From contig NZ_JAJAUZ010000042.1 of the NCBI RefSeq assembly GCF_020532645.1, positions 1 through 64,000 on the forward strand: 64,000 nt of DNA, read 5' to 3'. This document shows positions 40,063-47,421 of this stretch, piece by piece. The DNA is from Streptomyces bambusae (GTDB lineage Bacteria > Actinomycetota > Actinomycetes > Streptomycetales > Streptomycetaceae). The number at the start of each line of letters is the position of its first letter. Within the stretch, counting starts at the first letter, position 1. The translations under genes and the position numbers were made by a program. The notes beneath the pieces are model-generated. The model did no database searches. It saw only the letters and a program-made list of their open reading frames with translations, and had not been told where the DNA came from.

Positions 40063-41054
40063 GCCGCCGCCCGCTGCCCTGGGGGCCGATGGCCCGCATG
40101 GCCGGGCGGCGGGCCCTGTTCGCCGTCCCCGTCCTGCTCGCCGTCACCTTCGGGGTCTTCGCCGCCGCCGCGCTCTCCCCGTTCGACCCCGTCCGCGCCT
40201 ACGCCGGCACCGCCGGGCTGACCGCCTCCCAGGAGAACCTCGACCAGATCCGCGCCAACCTCGGCGCGGACCGGCCCGTCACCGCCCTCTGGTGGGACTG
40301 GCTCACCTCGGCCGCCACCGGCGACTTCGGCGCCTCCGCCGTCATGCGCCGGCCCGTCGCCGACGTGATCGCCGAACGCCTCGGCTGGTCCGTGCTGCTG
40401 GCCGGCACCGCGTTCGTCATCGCCGTGCTGCTCGGCACCGTCCTCGGCGTGCTCGCCGCCCGCCGCCCCGGCGGCCTCGTCGACCGCACCGCCACCGCGG
40501 CCGCGTACACCCTGGAAGCCGCCCCCGCCTTCTGGCTCGGCCTGCTGGCCGTCTGGTTCTTCGCCGTCCACCTCGGCGTACTGCCCGCCGGCGGACTCAC
40601 CGACCCCGGCGCCGACGCGGTCACCGCGGGCCAGGTCGCCCGGCACCTGGTCCTGCCCGCCGGTGTCCTCGCCCTCACCCAGCTGCCCTGGTTCCACCTC
40701 TACGCCCGCCAGGGCGTGGCCGACGCCCTGGCCGAGGACCCCGTCCGCGGGGCCCGGGCCCGCGGCCTGCGCGAACGCACCGTGCTGTGCGGCCACGCCC
40801 TGCGCTCCGGCATGCTCCCGATGCTCACCCTGATCGGCTCCCGGATCCCCGAAGTGATCACCGGCGCACTGCTGGTCGAGACCGTGTTCAGCTGGCCCGG
40901 CATCGCCGCCGCCACCGTCGAGGCCGCCACCTCCGTCGACTTCCCGCTGCTCGCCGCCCTCACCACGCTCGCCACCGCGGCCGTCCTCGCCGGCAACCTC
41001 CTCGCCGACCTGCTGTACGGACTGGCCGACCCGAGGGCGGGCTTCGATGGCTGA
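40059..41054 (+). CDS. nikB: Nickel ABC transporter permease NikB
   Basis: A 331-residue permease with six helices of the BPD_transp_1 (DppB/NikB) family. The N-terminal helix RALFAVPVLLAVTFGVFAAAAL is followed by the periplasmic AYAGTAGLTASQENLDQIRANLGADRP region. The cytoplasmic EAA-type loop EDPVRGARARGLRERTVLC contacts the ATPase. IPEVITGALLVETVFSWPGI is the conserved end. The GTG start overlaps the nikA stop (GTGA), and its own stop overlaps nikC by 8 bp, so all five genes are translationally coupled. Confidence 0.87.
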   Translation: MSRRPLPWGPMARMAGRRALFAVPVLLAVTFGVFAAAALSPFDPVRAYAGTAGLTASQENLDQIRANLGADRPVTALWWDWLTSAATGDFGASAVMRRPVADVIAERLGWSVLLAGTAFVIAVLLGTVLGVLAARRPGGLVDRTATAAAYTLEAAPAFWLGLLAVWFFAVHLGVLPAGGLTDPGADAVTAGQVARHLVLPAGVLALTQLPWFHLYARQGVADALAEDPVRGARARGLRERTVLCGHALRSGMLPMLTLIGSRIPEVITGALLVETVFSWPGIAAATVEAATSVDFPLLAALTTLATAAVLAGNLLADLLYGLADPRAGFDG

Positions 41055-41946
41055 GCCCGCGACCCCACCGGAAGCCGCCCCCGTCTGGCGCACCCGCCCC
41101 GGCCGGACCGCCGGCGCCGCAGGCACCCGCACCCTGCGCGTGCGCCTCTCCGCCGCCCTGGTCCTCGCGACGGTCCTCGCCGTGCTGCTCGTCCCCGCGC
41201 TCGTCCCCCTCGACCGGCAGGCCGTCGACCTCGCGTCGAAACTCCTGCCGCCCTCCTGGGACCACCCCTTCGGCACCGACGAAGTCGGCCGAGACCTGCT
41301 GCTGCGCTCCGTCCACGGGCTGCGGGTCTCGCTCCTCGTCGGCGTGGTCGCCGCCCTCGTCGCCACCGTCGCCGGCACCGCCGTCGGCGCGGCCGCGGGC
41401 GCCCTCGGCGGCTGGACCGACCGGCTCCTGATGCGGCTCGTCGACACCTTCTCCGCCGTGCCGCACCTGCTGCTGGGCGTCCTCGTCGTGGCCCTGTTCC
41501 GGCCCGGAGTCTGGCCCGTCGTCGTGTCCGTCGCCCTCACCCACTGGCTCTCCACGGCCCGGATCGTGCGCGCCGAGATGCTCTCCCTGCGCAGCCGCCC
41601 CTTCGTGGACGCCGCCCTGTCCGGCGGCGCCTCCCGGTTCCGGATCACCCTGCGCCACCTGGTGCCCGGGGTCCTCCCGCAGGCCGGACTCGCCGCCGTA
41701 CTGATGATCCCGCACGCCATGTGGCACGAGTCCGCGCTGTCCTTCCTCGGCCTCGGCCTGCCCGCCCACGAAGCCAGCCTCGGCACCCTGGTGCAGAACG
41801 CCCGCGGTCCGCTGCTCGCCGGCGCCTGGTGGCCCACCCTCTTCCCCGGCCTCCTCCTCATCGTCCCCACCCTCGCCCTCGCCGGACTGGCCGCCGCCTG
41901 GCGCGACCGCCTCAGCCCGCGCACCCGCTCGGAGCTGATGCTGTGA
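41047..41946 (+). CDS. nikC: Nickel ABC transporter permease NikC
   Basis: A 299-residue permease of the DppC/NikC type. It has an N-terminal helix, then HPFGTDEVGRDLLLRSVHGLRVSL, the signature of this subunit. LLGVLVVALFRPGVWPVVV is a membrane helix, and SRPFVDAALSGGASRFRI is the EAA loop for coupling to NikD/NikE. HESALSFLGLGLPAHEASLG, the conserved C-terminal region, is intact. ATGGCTGA overlap with nikB and GTGA overlap with nikD. Confidence 0.87.
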   Translation: MAEPATPPEAAPVWRTRPGRTAGAAGTRTLRVRLSAALVLATVLAVLLVPALVPLDRQAVDLASKLLPPSWDHPFGTDEVGRDLLLRSVHGLRVSLLVGVVAALVATVAGTAVGAAAGALGGWTDRLLMRLVDTFSAVPHLLLGVLVVALFRPGVWPVVVSVALTHWLSTARIVRAEMLSLRSRPFVDAALSGGASRFRITLRHLVPGVLPQAGLAAVLMIPHAMWHESALSFLGLGLPAHEASLGTLVQNARGPLLAGAWWPTLFPGLLLIVPTLALAGLAAAWRDRLSPRTRSELML

Positions 41947-42965
41947 CCACCGGCCCCCGGACCCCCGGCCCCCGGACCCCCGGCACGCAGCCTCCCGGCA
42001 CGCAGGCCGCCGCCCGGCCCGTGCTGCGCGTGCACGGGCTCTCCGTACGCTTCGCCCTGCGCGGCGGCCGGTACGTCGAAGCCGTCATCGACGCCGGCTT
42101 CGAACTGGCCGCCGGAGAATGCCTGGTCCTCGTGGGCGAGAGCGGCTGCGGCAAGTCCGTCCTCGCCTCCGCCCTCCTCGGCCTGCTGCCCGGCAACGCC
42201 CAGACCGCCGGCACCGCCCTCCTCGACGACGGCCTCGACCTGCTCGCCGCCGACGAACGCACCCTCGCCCGCACCGTCCGCGGCCGGCGCATCGGACTGG
42301 TCCCGCAGAGCCCCGCCGCCCACCTCACCCCGGTCCGCACCGTCCGCTCCCAGCTGGAGGAAGCCGTACGGGAACTGACCGGCGCCCCCCGCGCCGGACG
42401 GCGGGCCGCCGCCGAAGCGGCCGCCGCCCGCGCCGCGTTCCCCACCGGCCACCTCGACCGCCACCCGCACGAACTGTCCGGCGGCCTCGCCCAGCGAGCC
42501 GCCACCGCCCTCGCCCTCGTCGGCGACGCACCCCTGCTGCTCGCCGACGAGCCCACCACCGGCCTCGACCGCGACCTCGTGCACCGCACCGCCGACGAAC
42601 TCCGCGCCCACACCCGCGACGGCCGGTCCCTCCTGATGATCACCCACGACCTCGCGGCCGCCGCCCGGATCGCCGACACCGTCGCCGTCATGTACGCCGG
42701 CCGCATCGTCGAACTCGCCCCCGCCGCACGGTTCTTCGGCGCACCCGGCCCCCGGCACCCGTATGCACGCGGGCTCCTCGCGGCCCTGCCGGAACGCGAG
42801 TTCACCCCGCTGCCCGGCAACCCGCCCGCGCTCTCCGCCCTCCCGCCCGGCTGCGCCTTCGCGGCCCGCTGCCCCGCGGCCGGCCCGGCCTGCGCCGAAC
42901 GTCCCGCGTTCACGGGCGGACTCGCCTGCCACCACCCCGCCGTACCGGAGCCCGCACGTGCTTGA
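41943..42965 (+). CDS. nikD: Nickel ABC transporter ATPase NikD
   Basis: A 340-residue ATP-binding subunit. Walker A is GESGCGKSV, the Q-loop VPQSPAAHLTP, the signature LSGGLAQR, Walker B LLLADEPTTGLD and the H-loop MITHDLAAA. The C-terminal oligopeptide/nickel-type domain has FFGAPGPRHPYARGLLAALP and ends with CAFAARCPAAGPACAERPAF, the Cys motif often linked to an iron-sulphur cluster in this family. A low-complexity N-terminus (TPGPRTPGTQPPGTQ) precedes the domain. GTG start overlaps nikC stop. Confidence 0.87.
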   Translation: MTTGPRTPGPRTPGTQPPGTQAAARPVLRVHGLSVRFALRGGRYVEAVIDAGFELAAGECLVLVGESGCGKSVLASALLGLLPGNAQTAGTALLDDGLDLLAADERTLARTVRGRRIGLVPQSPAAHLTPVRTVRSQLEEAVRELTGAPRAGRRAAAEAAAARAAFPTGHLDRHPHELSGGLAQRAATALALVGDAPLLLADEPTTGLDRDLVHRTADELRAHTRDGRSLLMITHDLAAAARIADTVAVMYAGRIVELAPAARFFGAPGPRHPYARGLLAALPEREFTPLPGNPPALSALPPGCAFAARCPAAGPACAERPAFTGGLACHHPAVPEPARA

Positions 42966-43623
42966 ACTCCGCTCGATCACCGCCGGCCACGGCCGCGGCA
43001 CCCCCGCCGTACGGGACGTCTCCCTCACCCTCGAACCCGGTACGTCCACCGGCCTGCTCGGCCCCAGCGGCTGCGGCAAGTCCACCCTCGCCCGCGTCGC
43101 CGCCCTGCTGCACCGCCCCGACCGCGGCACCCTCGTCCTCGACGGAACCCCCGTCACCCGCTGGCGCCACCGGGCCCCGCGCGAGCAGCGCACCGCCGTC
43201 GGCGTGGTCTTCCAGCAGCCGCGGCTCGCCGCCGACCCCCGGCTGCCCCTGCACGACCTGATCGCCGAACCGCTGCGCGCCTGCGGCCGCCGCCCCGAGG
43301 TCCGCACCCGCGTCCCCGAACTCGCCGGACGCGTCGGCCTCGGCGCCGACCTGCTCGGCCGGCGGCCCCACGAGGTCAGCGACGGACAGCTGCAACGCGC
43401 CTGCCTCGCCCGGGCACTGGTGCTCCGGCCGCGCTGGCTGGTGTGCGACGAGATGACCGCCATGCTCGACGCCTCCACCGCCGCCGCCCTCGTCGGCGTG
43501 GTCGAGGAGTACCGCGCGGACACCGGCGCCGGACTGCTCGCCGTCGGCCACGACCCGGTGCTCCTGGAGCGCTGGTGCGACCGGACCGTCCACTGGTCCG
43601 AACTCGCCGGCCGAACCCCGTAG
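42958..43623 (+). CDS. nikE: Nickel ABC transporter ATPase NikE
   Basis: A 221-residue ATP-binding subunit, shorter than NikD because it lacks the C-terminal oligopeptide domain. Walker A is GPSGCGKST, the Q-loop VVFQQPRLAADP and the H-switch AVGHDP. The signature motif is VSDGQLQR instead of LSGGQ, and Walker B is LVCDEMTAMLD. Changes of this kind are common in NikE/DppF partners. The GTG start overlaps the nikD stop by 8 bp. It is the last gene of the operon; no strong terminator is apparent before the next small ORF. Confidence 0.85.
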   Translation: MLELRSITAGHGRGTPAVRDVSLTLEPGTSTGLLGPSGCGKSTLARVAALLHRPDRGTLVLDGTPVTRWRHRAPREQRTAVGVVFQQPRLAADPRLPLHDLIAEPLRACGRRPEVRTRVPELAGRVGLGADLLGRRPHEVSDGQLQRACLARALVLRPRWLVCDEMTAMLDASTAAALVGVVEEYRADTGAGLLAVGHDPVLLERWCDRTVHWSELAGRTP

Positions 43624-43825
43624 GGCCGGTCCGGCGGACCGGGGCCGGGCCCGCCGACCCGCCGTCACCCACGGTCAACCACCCGGACGGCCCACACGTC
43701 ATTACCCGGAAGGATCTTCCGCTGCACCAGGATGGCGGACCGATGCCGCAGCGGAGGACCCCACGGACACCCCGTGACGACGCTCCCGCCCGCACGGGCC
43801 GGACCCTGCGGCGCAGGAGGTTCCG

Positions 43826-44020
43826 ATGGCGATTTCCATCTCCCTGGTACTGCTGCTCCTCATCCTCGCGGTGATCTTCGTGCGCAGCGGCGGGCTCAAG
43901 GTCTCGCACGCCGTCGTCTGCCTGCTGCTCGGCTTCTGCCTGGCCGGCAGCAGTATCGCGGAGACGATCCACCACGGCCTCGCCACCACCGCGGACGTGG
44001 TCGGCACCCTCAAACCCTGA
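43826..44020 (+). CDS. Small two-TM membrane protein, 64 aa
   Basis: A 64-residue protein, MAISISLVLLLLILAVIFVR then GGLKVSHAVVCLLLGFCLAG, with helices at about 2-19 and 26-45 and a polar tail (ETIHHGLATTADVVGTLKP). AGGAGG five bases upstream of the ATG makes it a confident gene. Similar short membrane proteins are common in Streptomyces, sometimes next to conjugation genes, but no mobile-element genes are nearby. Function unknown. Confidence 0.72.
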   Translation: MAISISLVLLLLILAVIFVRSGGLKVSHAVVCLLLGFCLAGSSIAETIHHGLATTADVVGTLKP

Positions 44021-44127
44021 GCCACTGTTGCGCGTTCGTGAATCATCCCCCGCCGATATGGACTCCTCAGGCAACGAGTTCTAGCGTCTGGCCCGGCGCG
44101 ATCACGTATCCGAGGAGGACCCACAGG

Positions 44128-45699
44128 ATGTTCCGCAGAACGCTGAACTGCGCGGTGGCCCCGGCCCTCGCCGCAGCAGCGGCGCTGTACGGGATCGGCC
44201 CGGCGCACGCCGAGGAGATACCCAAGGCCCCCGGCCACCGGCTCGTGAGCCAGTACGAGGGCGCCCCCGCGACGGCCGCCCCGCTGCCCGGGCAGGCCCC
44301 GCCCCAGCACCCGTACCTCGCCCCCAACGGCCGCAGCGGCATGCACGCCGACGCGGCCGGCAGCGCCACGTATCCCTGGTCAGGGCCGCTGGGCAAGGAC
44401 CCGGAGGTACGCAGCGAGAAGATCGCCGCGCTCGGCGGCGAGTGCGCCACCGCCACCTTCGACTCCGGCGGCCGGCTGGTGACGGTGTGCGGCACCTTCG
44501 CAGGTTTCAAGGTCAAGCTGCTCGATCCCCGCACCCTCGACACGCTCGCGGAGCACCCGCTCCCGCAGCGCTCCTCGACCGTCGAGGCGATCACCACGCT
44601 CGACTTCTCGAAGATCTTCAAGGACACCTCGGGCGGTGCGTACTTCTACCTGGACGACCAGGACCGCGCGGTCCTCGCCGACTCGCGCCAGCACATCCTG
44701 CGCCTCGGGCACGCGCAGAACCCCGACGGCAGCTGGAAGTTCACCGTCGAGGACGACTGGGACCTCACCCCGCAGGTCCCGCACGACTGCGTGAGCTGGA
44801 CCAACCTGTGGCCGAGCGGCAGCTGCGACCCGGTCACCTCGGTGATGCCCGACTGGGACGGCCGGATCTGGTGGGTCACCCGCCAGGGCCGGGTCGGCAC
44901 GGTGGACCCGGGGACGGGCACGGTGCGGTCGGTGCGGCTGGCGGGGGAGGAGATCCAGAACTCCTTCTCGGTGGCCGAGGACGGCGTGTCCATCGTCTCC
45001 GACCACGCCCTCTACAGCTTCCGCGCGGCCGCCGACGGCACCCCGCAGGTGCAGTGGCGGGAGGTGTACGACCGGGGCACCGGCGCCAAGCCCGGTTCGG
45101 TGAACCAGGGTTCGGGCACCACTCCCGACCTCTTCGGCCGGGGCGACGACTACGTGGCGATCACCGACAACGCGGACGACCGCATGAACGTCCTCGTCTA
45201 CCGGCGGGGGACGGACGTGCCGGCGGACCGACGGCTGGTCTGCAAGGTGCCGGTCTTCGGCAGCGGTGCCTCGACCACCGACAACTCCCTGATCAGCTGG
45301 GGGAACAGTCTCGTCGTGGAGAACAACTACGGCTACGAGAACGTCACCACGCTGCTGCTCGGCAAGTCGGTGGTGGGCGGGGTGACGCGCATCGACGTCC
45401 GGCCGGACGGCAGCGGCTGCGACACGGTCTGGGAGAGCGCGGTCCGCTCGCCCTCCACCGTGCCGAAGCTGTCCACCGGCAACGGGCTCCTCTACTTCTA
45501 CGAGAAGCAGCCCCACTCCTGGGGCATCGACGCCTGGTACCTGACCGCCGTGGACTTCCGCACCGGTGAGCGCCGCTGGCGGCAGCTGACCGGCACCGGG
45601 CCGGCGTACGACAACAACTGGGCGCCCATCACGCTCGGGCCGGACGGGACCGCGTACGTCGGCGTCTTCAACGGGATCGTGGCGGTGCGCGACCGCTGA
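44128..45699 (+). CDS. Secreted beta-propeller-like protein of unknown function
   Basis: A 523-residue exported protein. A Sec signal of about 28 residues (LNCAVAPALAAAAALYG, cleavage after AHA) is followed by repeated beta-strand blades ending in D-x-x-T patterns: LVTVCGTFAGFKVKLLDPRT, GRIWWVTRQGRVGTVDPGTG, TAVDFRTGERRWRQL and GTAYVGVFNGIVAVRD. This suggests a PQQ- or YVTN-type propeller. Cys residues (HDCVSW, SGSCDP, RLVCK, SGCDTVW) are spaced for disulphides. No catalytic motif is recognisable. GAGGAGG stands 10 bases before the ATG. It is closed by a strong terminator. Confidence 0.72.
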   Translation: MFRRTLNCAVAPALAAAAALYGIGPAHAEEIPKAPGHRLVSQYEGAPATAAPLPGQAPPQHPYLAPNGRSGMHADAAGSATYPWSGPLGKDPEVRSEKIAALGGECATATFDSGGRLVTVCGTFAGFKVKLLDPRTLDTLAEHPLPQRSSTVEAITTLDFSKIFKDTSGGAYFYLDDQDRAVLADSRQHILRLGHAQNPDGSWKFTVEDDWDLTPQVPHDCVSWTNLWPSGSCDPVTSVMPDWDGRIWWVTRQGRVGTVDPGTGTVRSVRLAGEEIQNSFSVAEDGVSIVSDHALYSFRAAADGTPQVQWREVYDRGTGAKPGSVNQGSGTTPDLFGRGDDYVAITDNADDRMNVLVYRRGTDVPADRRLVCKVPVFGSGASTTDNSLISWGNSLVVENNYGYENVTTLLLGKSVVGGVTRIDVRPDGSGCDTVWESAVRSPSTVPKLSTGNGLLYFYEKQPHSWGIDAWYLTAVDFRTGERRWRQLTGTGPAYDNNWAPITLGPDGTAYVGVFNGIVAVRDR

Positions 45700-45713
45700 G
45701 CGCGGCGGCTGCG

Positions 45714-45756
45714 CAGCCCTGCCTCGGTCGGAAGCCGGCCGGGGCAGGGCTGTTTT
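45714..45756. terminator. Intrinsic terminator with T tract
   Basis: CAGCCCTGCC pairs with GGCAGGGCTG (10 bp), with an inner CCGG-rich loop that can pair further, followed by TTTT. It ends the propeller gene and faces the convergent secreted-protein gene. Confidence 0.88.
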
Positions 45757-45782
45757 CCGTGCGGGCTGCGGAGCCGGGCGGC

Positions 45783-46286
45783 TCAGCGGAAGAGCATCGA
45801 GGCGCCGCCGGCGTCCGTGGTGACCGAGCCGGGGCACAGGAAGCTGCCGGAGGTCTTGGTCGCGGTGAAGGCCCGGTTGACGTACTTGAGGGTGGTCCCG
45901 TCGCGGTTCCAGAGGATGTTCGTGGCCTTGTAGCGGCAGGAGATGAAGCTCTGCCGGCCGGTGATGTCGATGACGTCGGTACGGGCGGTCCCGGCGGCGT
46001 CGTCGAAGGTGAAGCCGGGGTTGTTGTTGAGCACGGCGGAAATGCCGCCGCTGCAGGCGAGGTTGCCGCCCGGGGTGTTGATCGTGGTGCGGTCGACGGT
46101 GAGCGCGGCCGGCGGATTGGCGCTGGTCTTCCCGTTGGTCCAGGTGCAGGTGCTGCCCGCGACCACGATCACGCCGTCGACGAGCTGGTCGGCGGCCGGA
46201 CCGAGGGCGGTGGCCGTGGTGGTGCCGCCGAGGGCGGCGGCGAGGACCAGGGCCGACGCGCAGGAGAGTTTCGCGAGGTACCTCAT
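45783..46286 (-). CDS. Small secreted protein of unknown function
   Basis: A 167-residue exported protein. The signal peptide MRYLAKLSCASALVLAAALG ends near TATA (about residue 27). The mature part is beta-rich with four Cys (GSTCTWTNG, GGNLACSGG, SFISCRYKA, GSFLCPGSV), spaced for two disulphides. NNPGFTFDDAAGT and the end TTDAGGASMLFR recall small Streptomyces surface proteins, but I cannot name a family with confidence. AAGGAGGAG lies five bases before the ATG. It is convergent with the propeller gene. Confidence 0.75.
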   Translation of the reverse strand: MRYLAKLSCASALVLAAALGGTTTATALGPAADQLVDGVIVVAGSTCTWTNGKTSANPPAALTVDRTTINTPGGNLACSGGISAVLNNNPGFTFDDAAGTARTDVIDITGRQSFISCRYKATNILWNRDGTTLKYVNRAFTATKTSGSFLCPGSVTTDAGGASMLFR

Positions 46287-46519
46287 CGTGCTCCTCCTTG
46301 CCACGTGCAGGTGGGGGTGAGCGGCGCGGCGGGGCACCGCGCCGACGGAGCCGGTGCGTGTGGGAAGGTCCCACAGCCGGCATGAAGTGTCAGGTCCCTG
46401 TCAAAAAAATGGCCGGATGGCACCGCGTGCCCGACCCCGGGCGGGGCGGGGTCACCCGGACCGGTGATCCCTGCGGCGGGGCCGGGCCGGGGGAGGGCGG
46501 GCTGCGCCAGGGTGGCCGC

Positions 46520-47128
46520 ATGACATCCCGTTTCCGGTTCGCCCCGTTCCTGCTGCTCGCGCTCGGCGCGGCGGGCTGCGTCGTCGTGTCCACCACCCCT
46601 GCGCCCGACGTCCGCCCGCCAGGCCCGGTCCGGCCGGCGGCCCCCGCCCGCGCGGTCCTCGACCTGGGGCCGCCGGGGGTGCCGGCGGCGTCGGGGCCGC
46701 CGGGGTCCGTCGTACCGGCCGGGTCGTCGGAACCGGTGCCGCCGGGTGGCGGGTCCGGGGCGGGCGCCGCGCCCGGGGCGCCGGGCGAGCCGGGCCGCCG
46801 GGCCGCGGCGGTGCGCACGGCCAAGGCCAAGGCCCGGGCGGGGGCGGCGAAGACCCGGGCGAAGAACGAGGTCAGGCGCGGCGCCGCGGCCGGGACGAAG
46901 ACGCGGACCCGCCCGAAGGCCGGGCCGGCGAAGCGCGGCAAGGCCGGGGTGCGCCGGCCCGTCCGGCACCGCCCCAAGGCGCAACCGCGCCCCCGTTCCG
47001 TCCCCCGCCCGAAGGCGCGCCCGCGCTCCCACCCGCGCCCCTCGTACGACATGCGCCACGTCTGCGCGGCCGCCCACGGCGTCGTGGATCCGGCGGTGGC
47101 GGCCCTCTGCCCGCGCGTCGGACGCTGA
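46520..47128 (+). CDS. Basic Pro/Ala/Arg-rich putative lipoprotein
   Basis: A 202-residue ORF. MTSRFRFAPFLLLALGAAGC is a convincing lipoprotein signal (lipobox LGAAGC, Cys20). The mature chain is low complexity: a Pro/Gly/Val-rich part (35-90), then a strongly basic Lys/Arg/Ala region (95-175, e.g. KARPRSHPRPS). A compact C-terminal motif follows, MRHVCAAAHGVVDPAVAALC, with two Cys. The C-terminal motif looks selected; the rest is probably a flexible wall-spanning segment binding anionic polymers. No function known. The start lacks a clear ribosome site (GGTGG). Confidence 0.6.
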   Translation: MTSRFRFAPFLLLALGAAGCVVVSTTPAPDVRPPGPVRPAAPARAVLDLGPPGVPAASGPPGSVVPAGSSEPVPPGGGSGAGAAPGAPGEPGRRAAAVRTAKAKARAGAAKTRAKNEVRRGAAAGTKTRTRPKAGPAKRGKAGVRRPVRHRPKAQPRPRSVPRPKARPRSHPRPSYDMRHVCAAAHGVVDPAVAALCPRVGR

Positions 47129-47421
47129 CCCGCCCGGTGGCAGGAGGGGCGCGTTCCGGCCACGGGACCGGGTGCCGGCCGCGTGGGGGAGTGCCGGCCG
47201 GACGGCCGGCAGCGGCAGGCACCGCGCCCTCGTTCCGGGCGCGCTCCGTCGACGGGACGGCCGGAAACAGGACATGACGGTCGTTATCGGCCAACATGCC
47301 GCTCCGGGCGGCCTTTTGGAATCTTGCTCTCATCACGAGGCAACCCCGGGCGGCCCGTTGCCGTCTCCCGGGATCGAGAAGGCCCCCCGGCACGTCCGGG
47401 CGGTGCCCGACGAGACCGACG
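47129..47421. other. Intergenic region before the secreted hydrolase
   Basis: This 293-bp interval carries no credible gene. It must hold the promoter of the gene at 47422; a relatively AT-rich stretch lies at 47270-47345 (GGTCGTTATCGGCCAACATG and CTTTTGGAATCTTGCTCTC). I see no clear operator. Confidence 0.4.

Noticed and set aside
38467..43623. Oligopeptide (Opp/Dpp) transporter
   Set aside because: The protein families do not exclude it, but the perfect Nur-type operator in the promoter and the co-encoded urease make nickel the better reading.
43826..44020. Remnant of an integrated conjugative element because of similarity to small transfer-associated membrane proteins
   Set aside because: No tra, rep, integrase or attachment site is present, and the resemblance is only that of a short two-helix protein.
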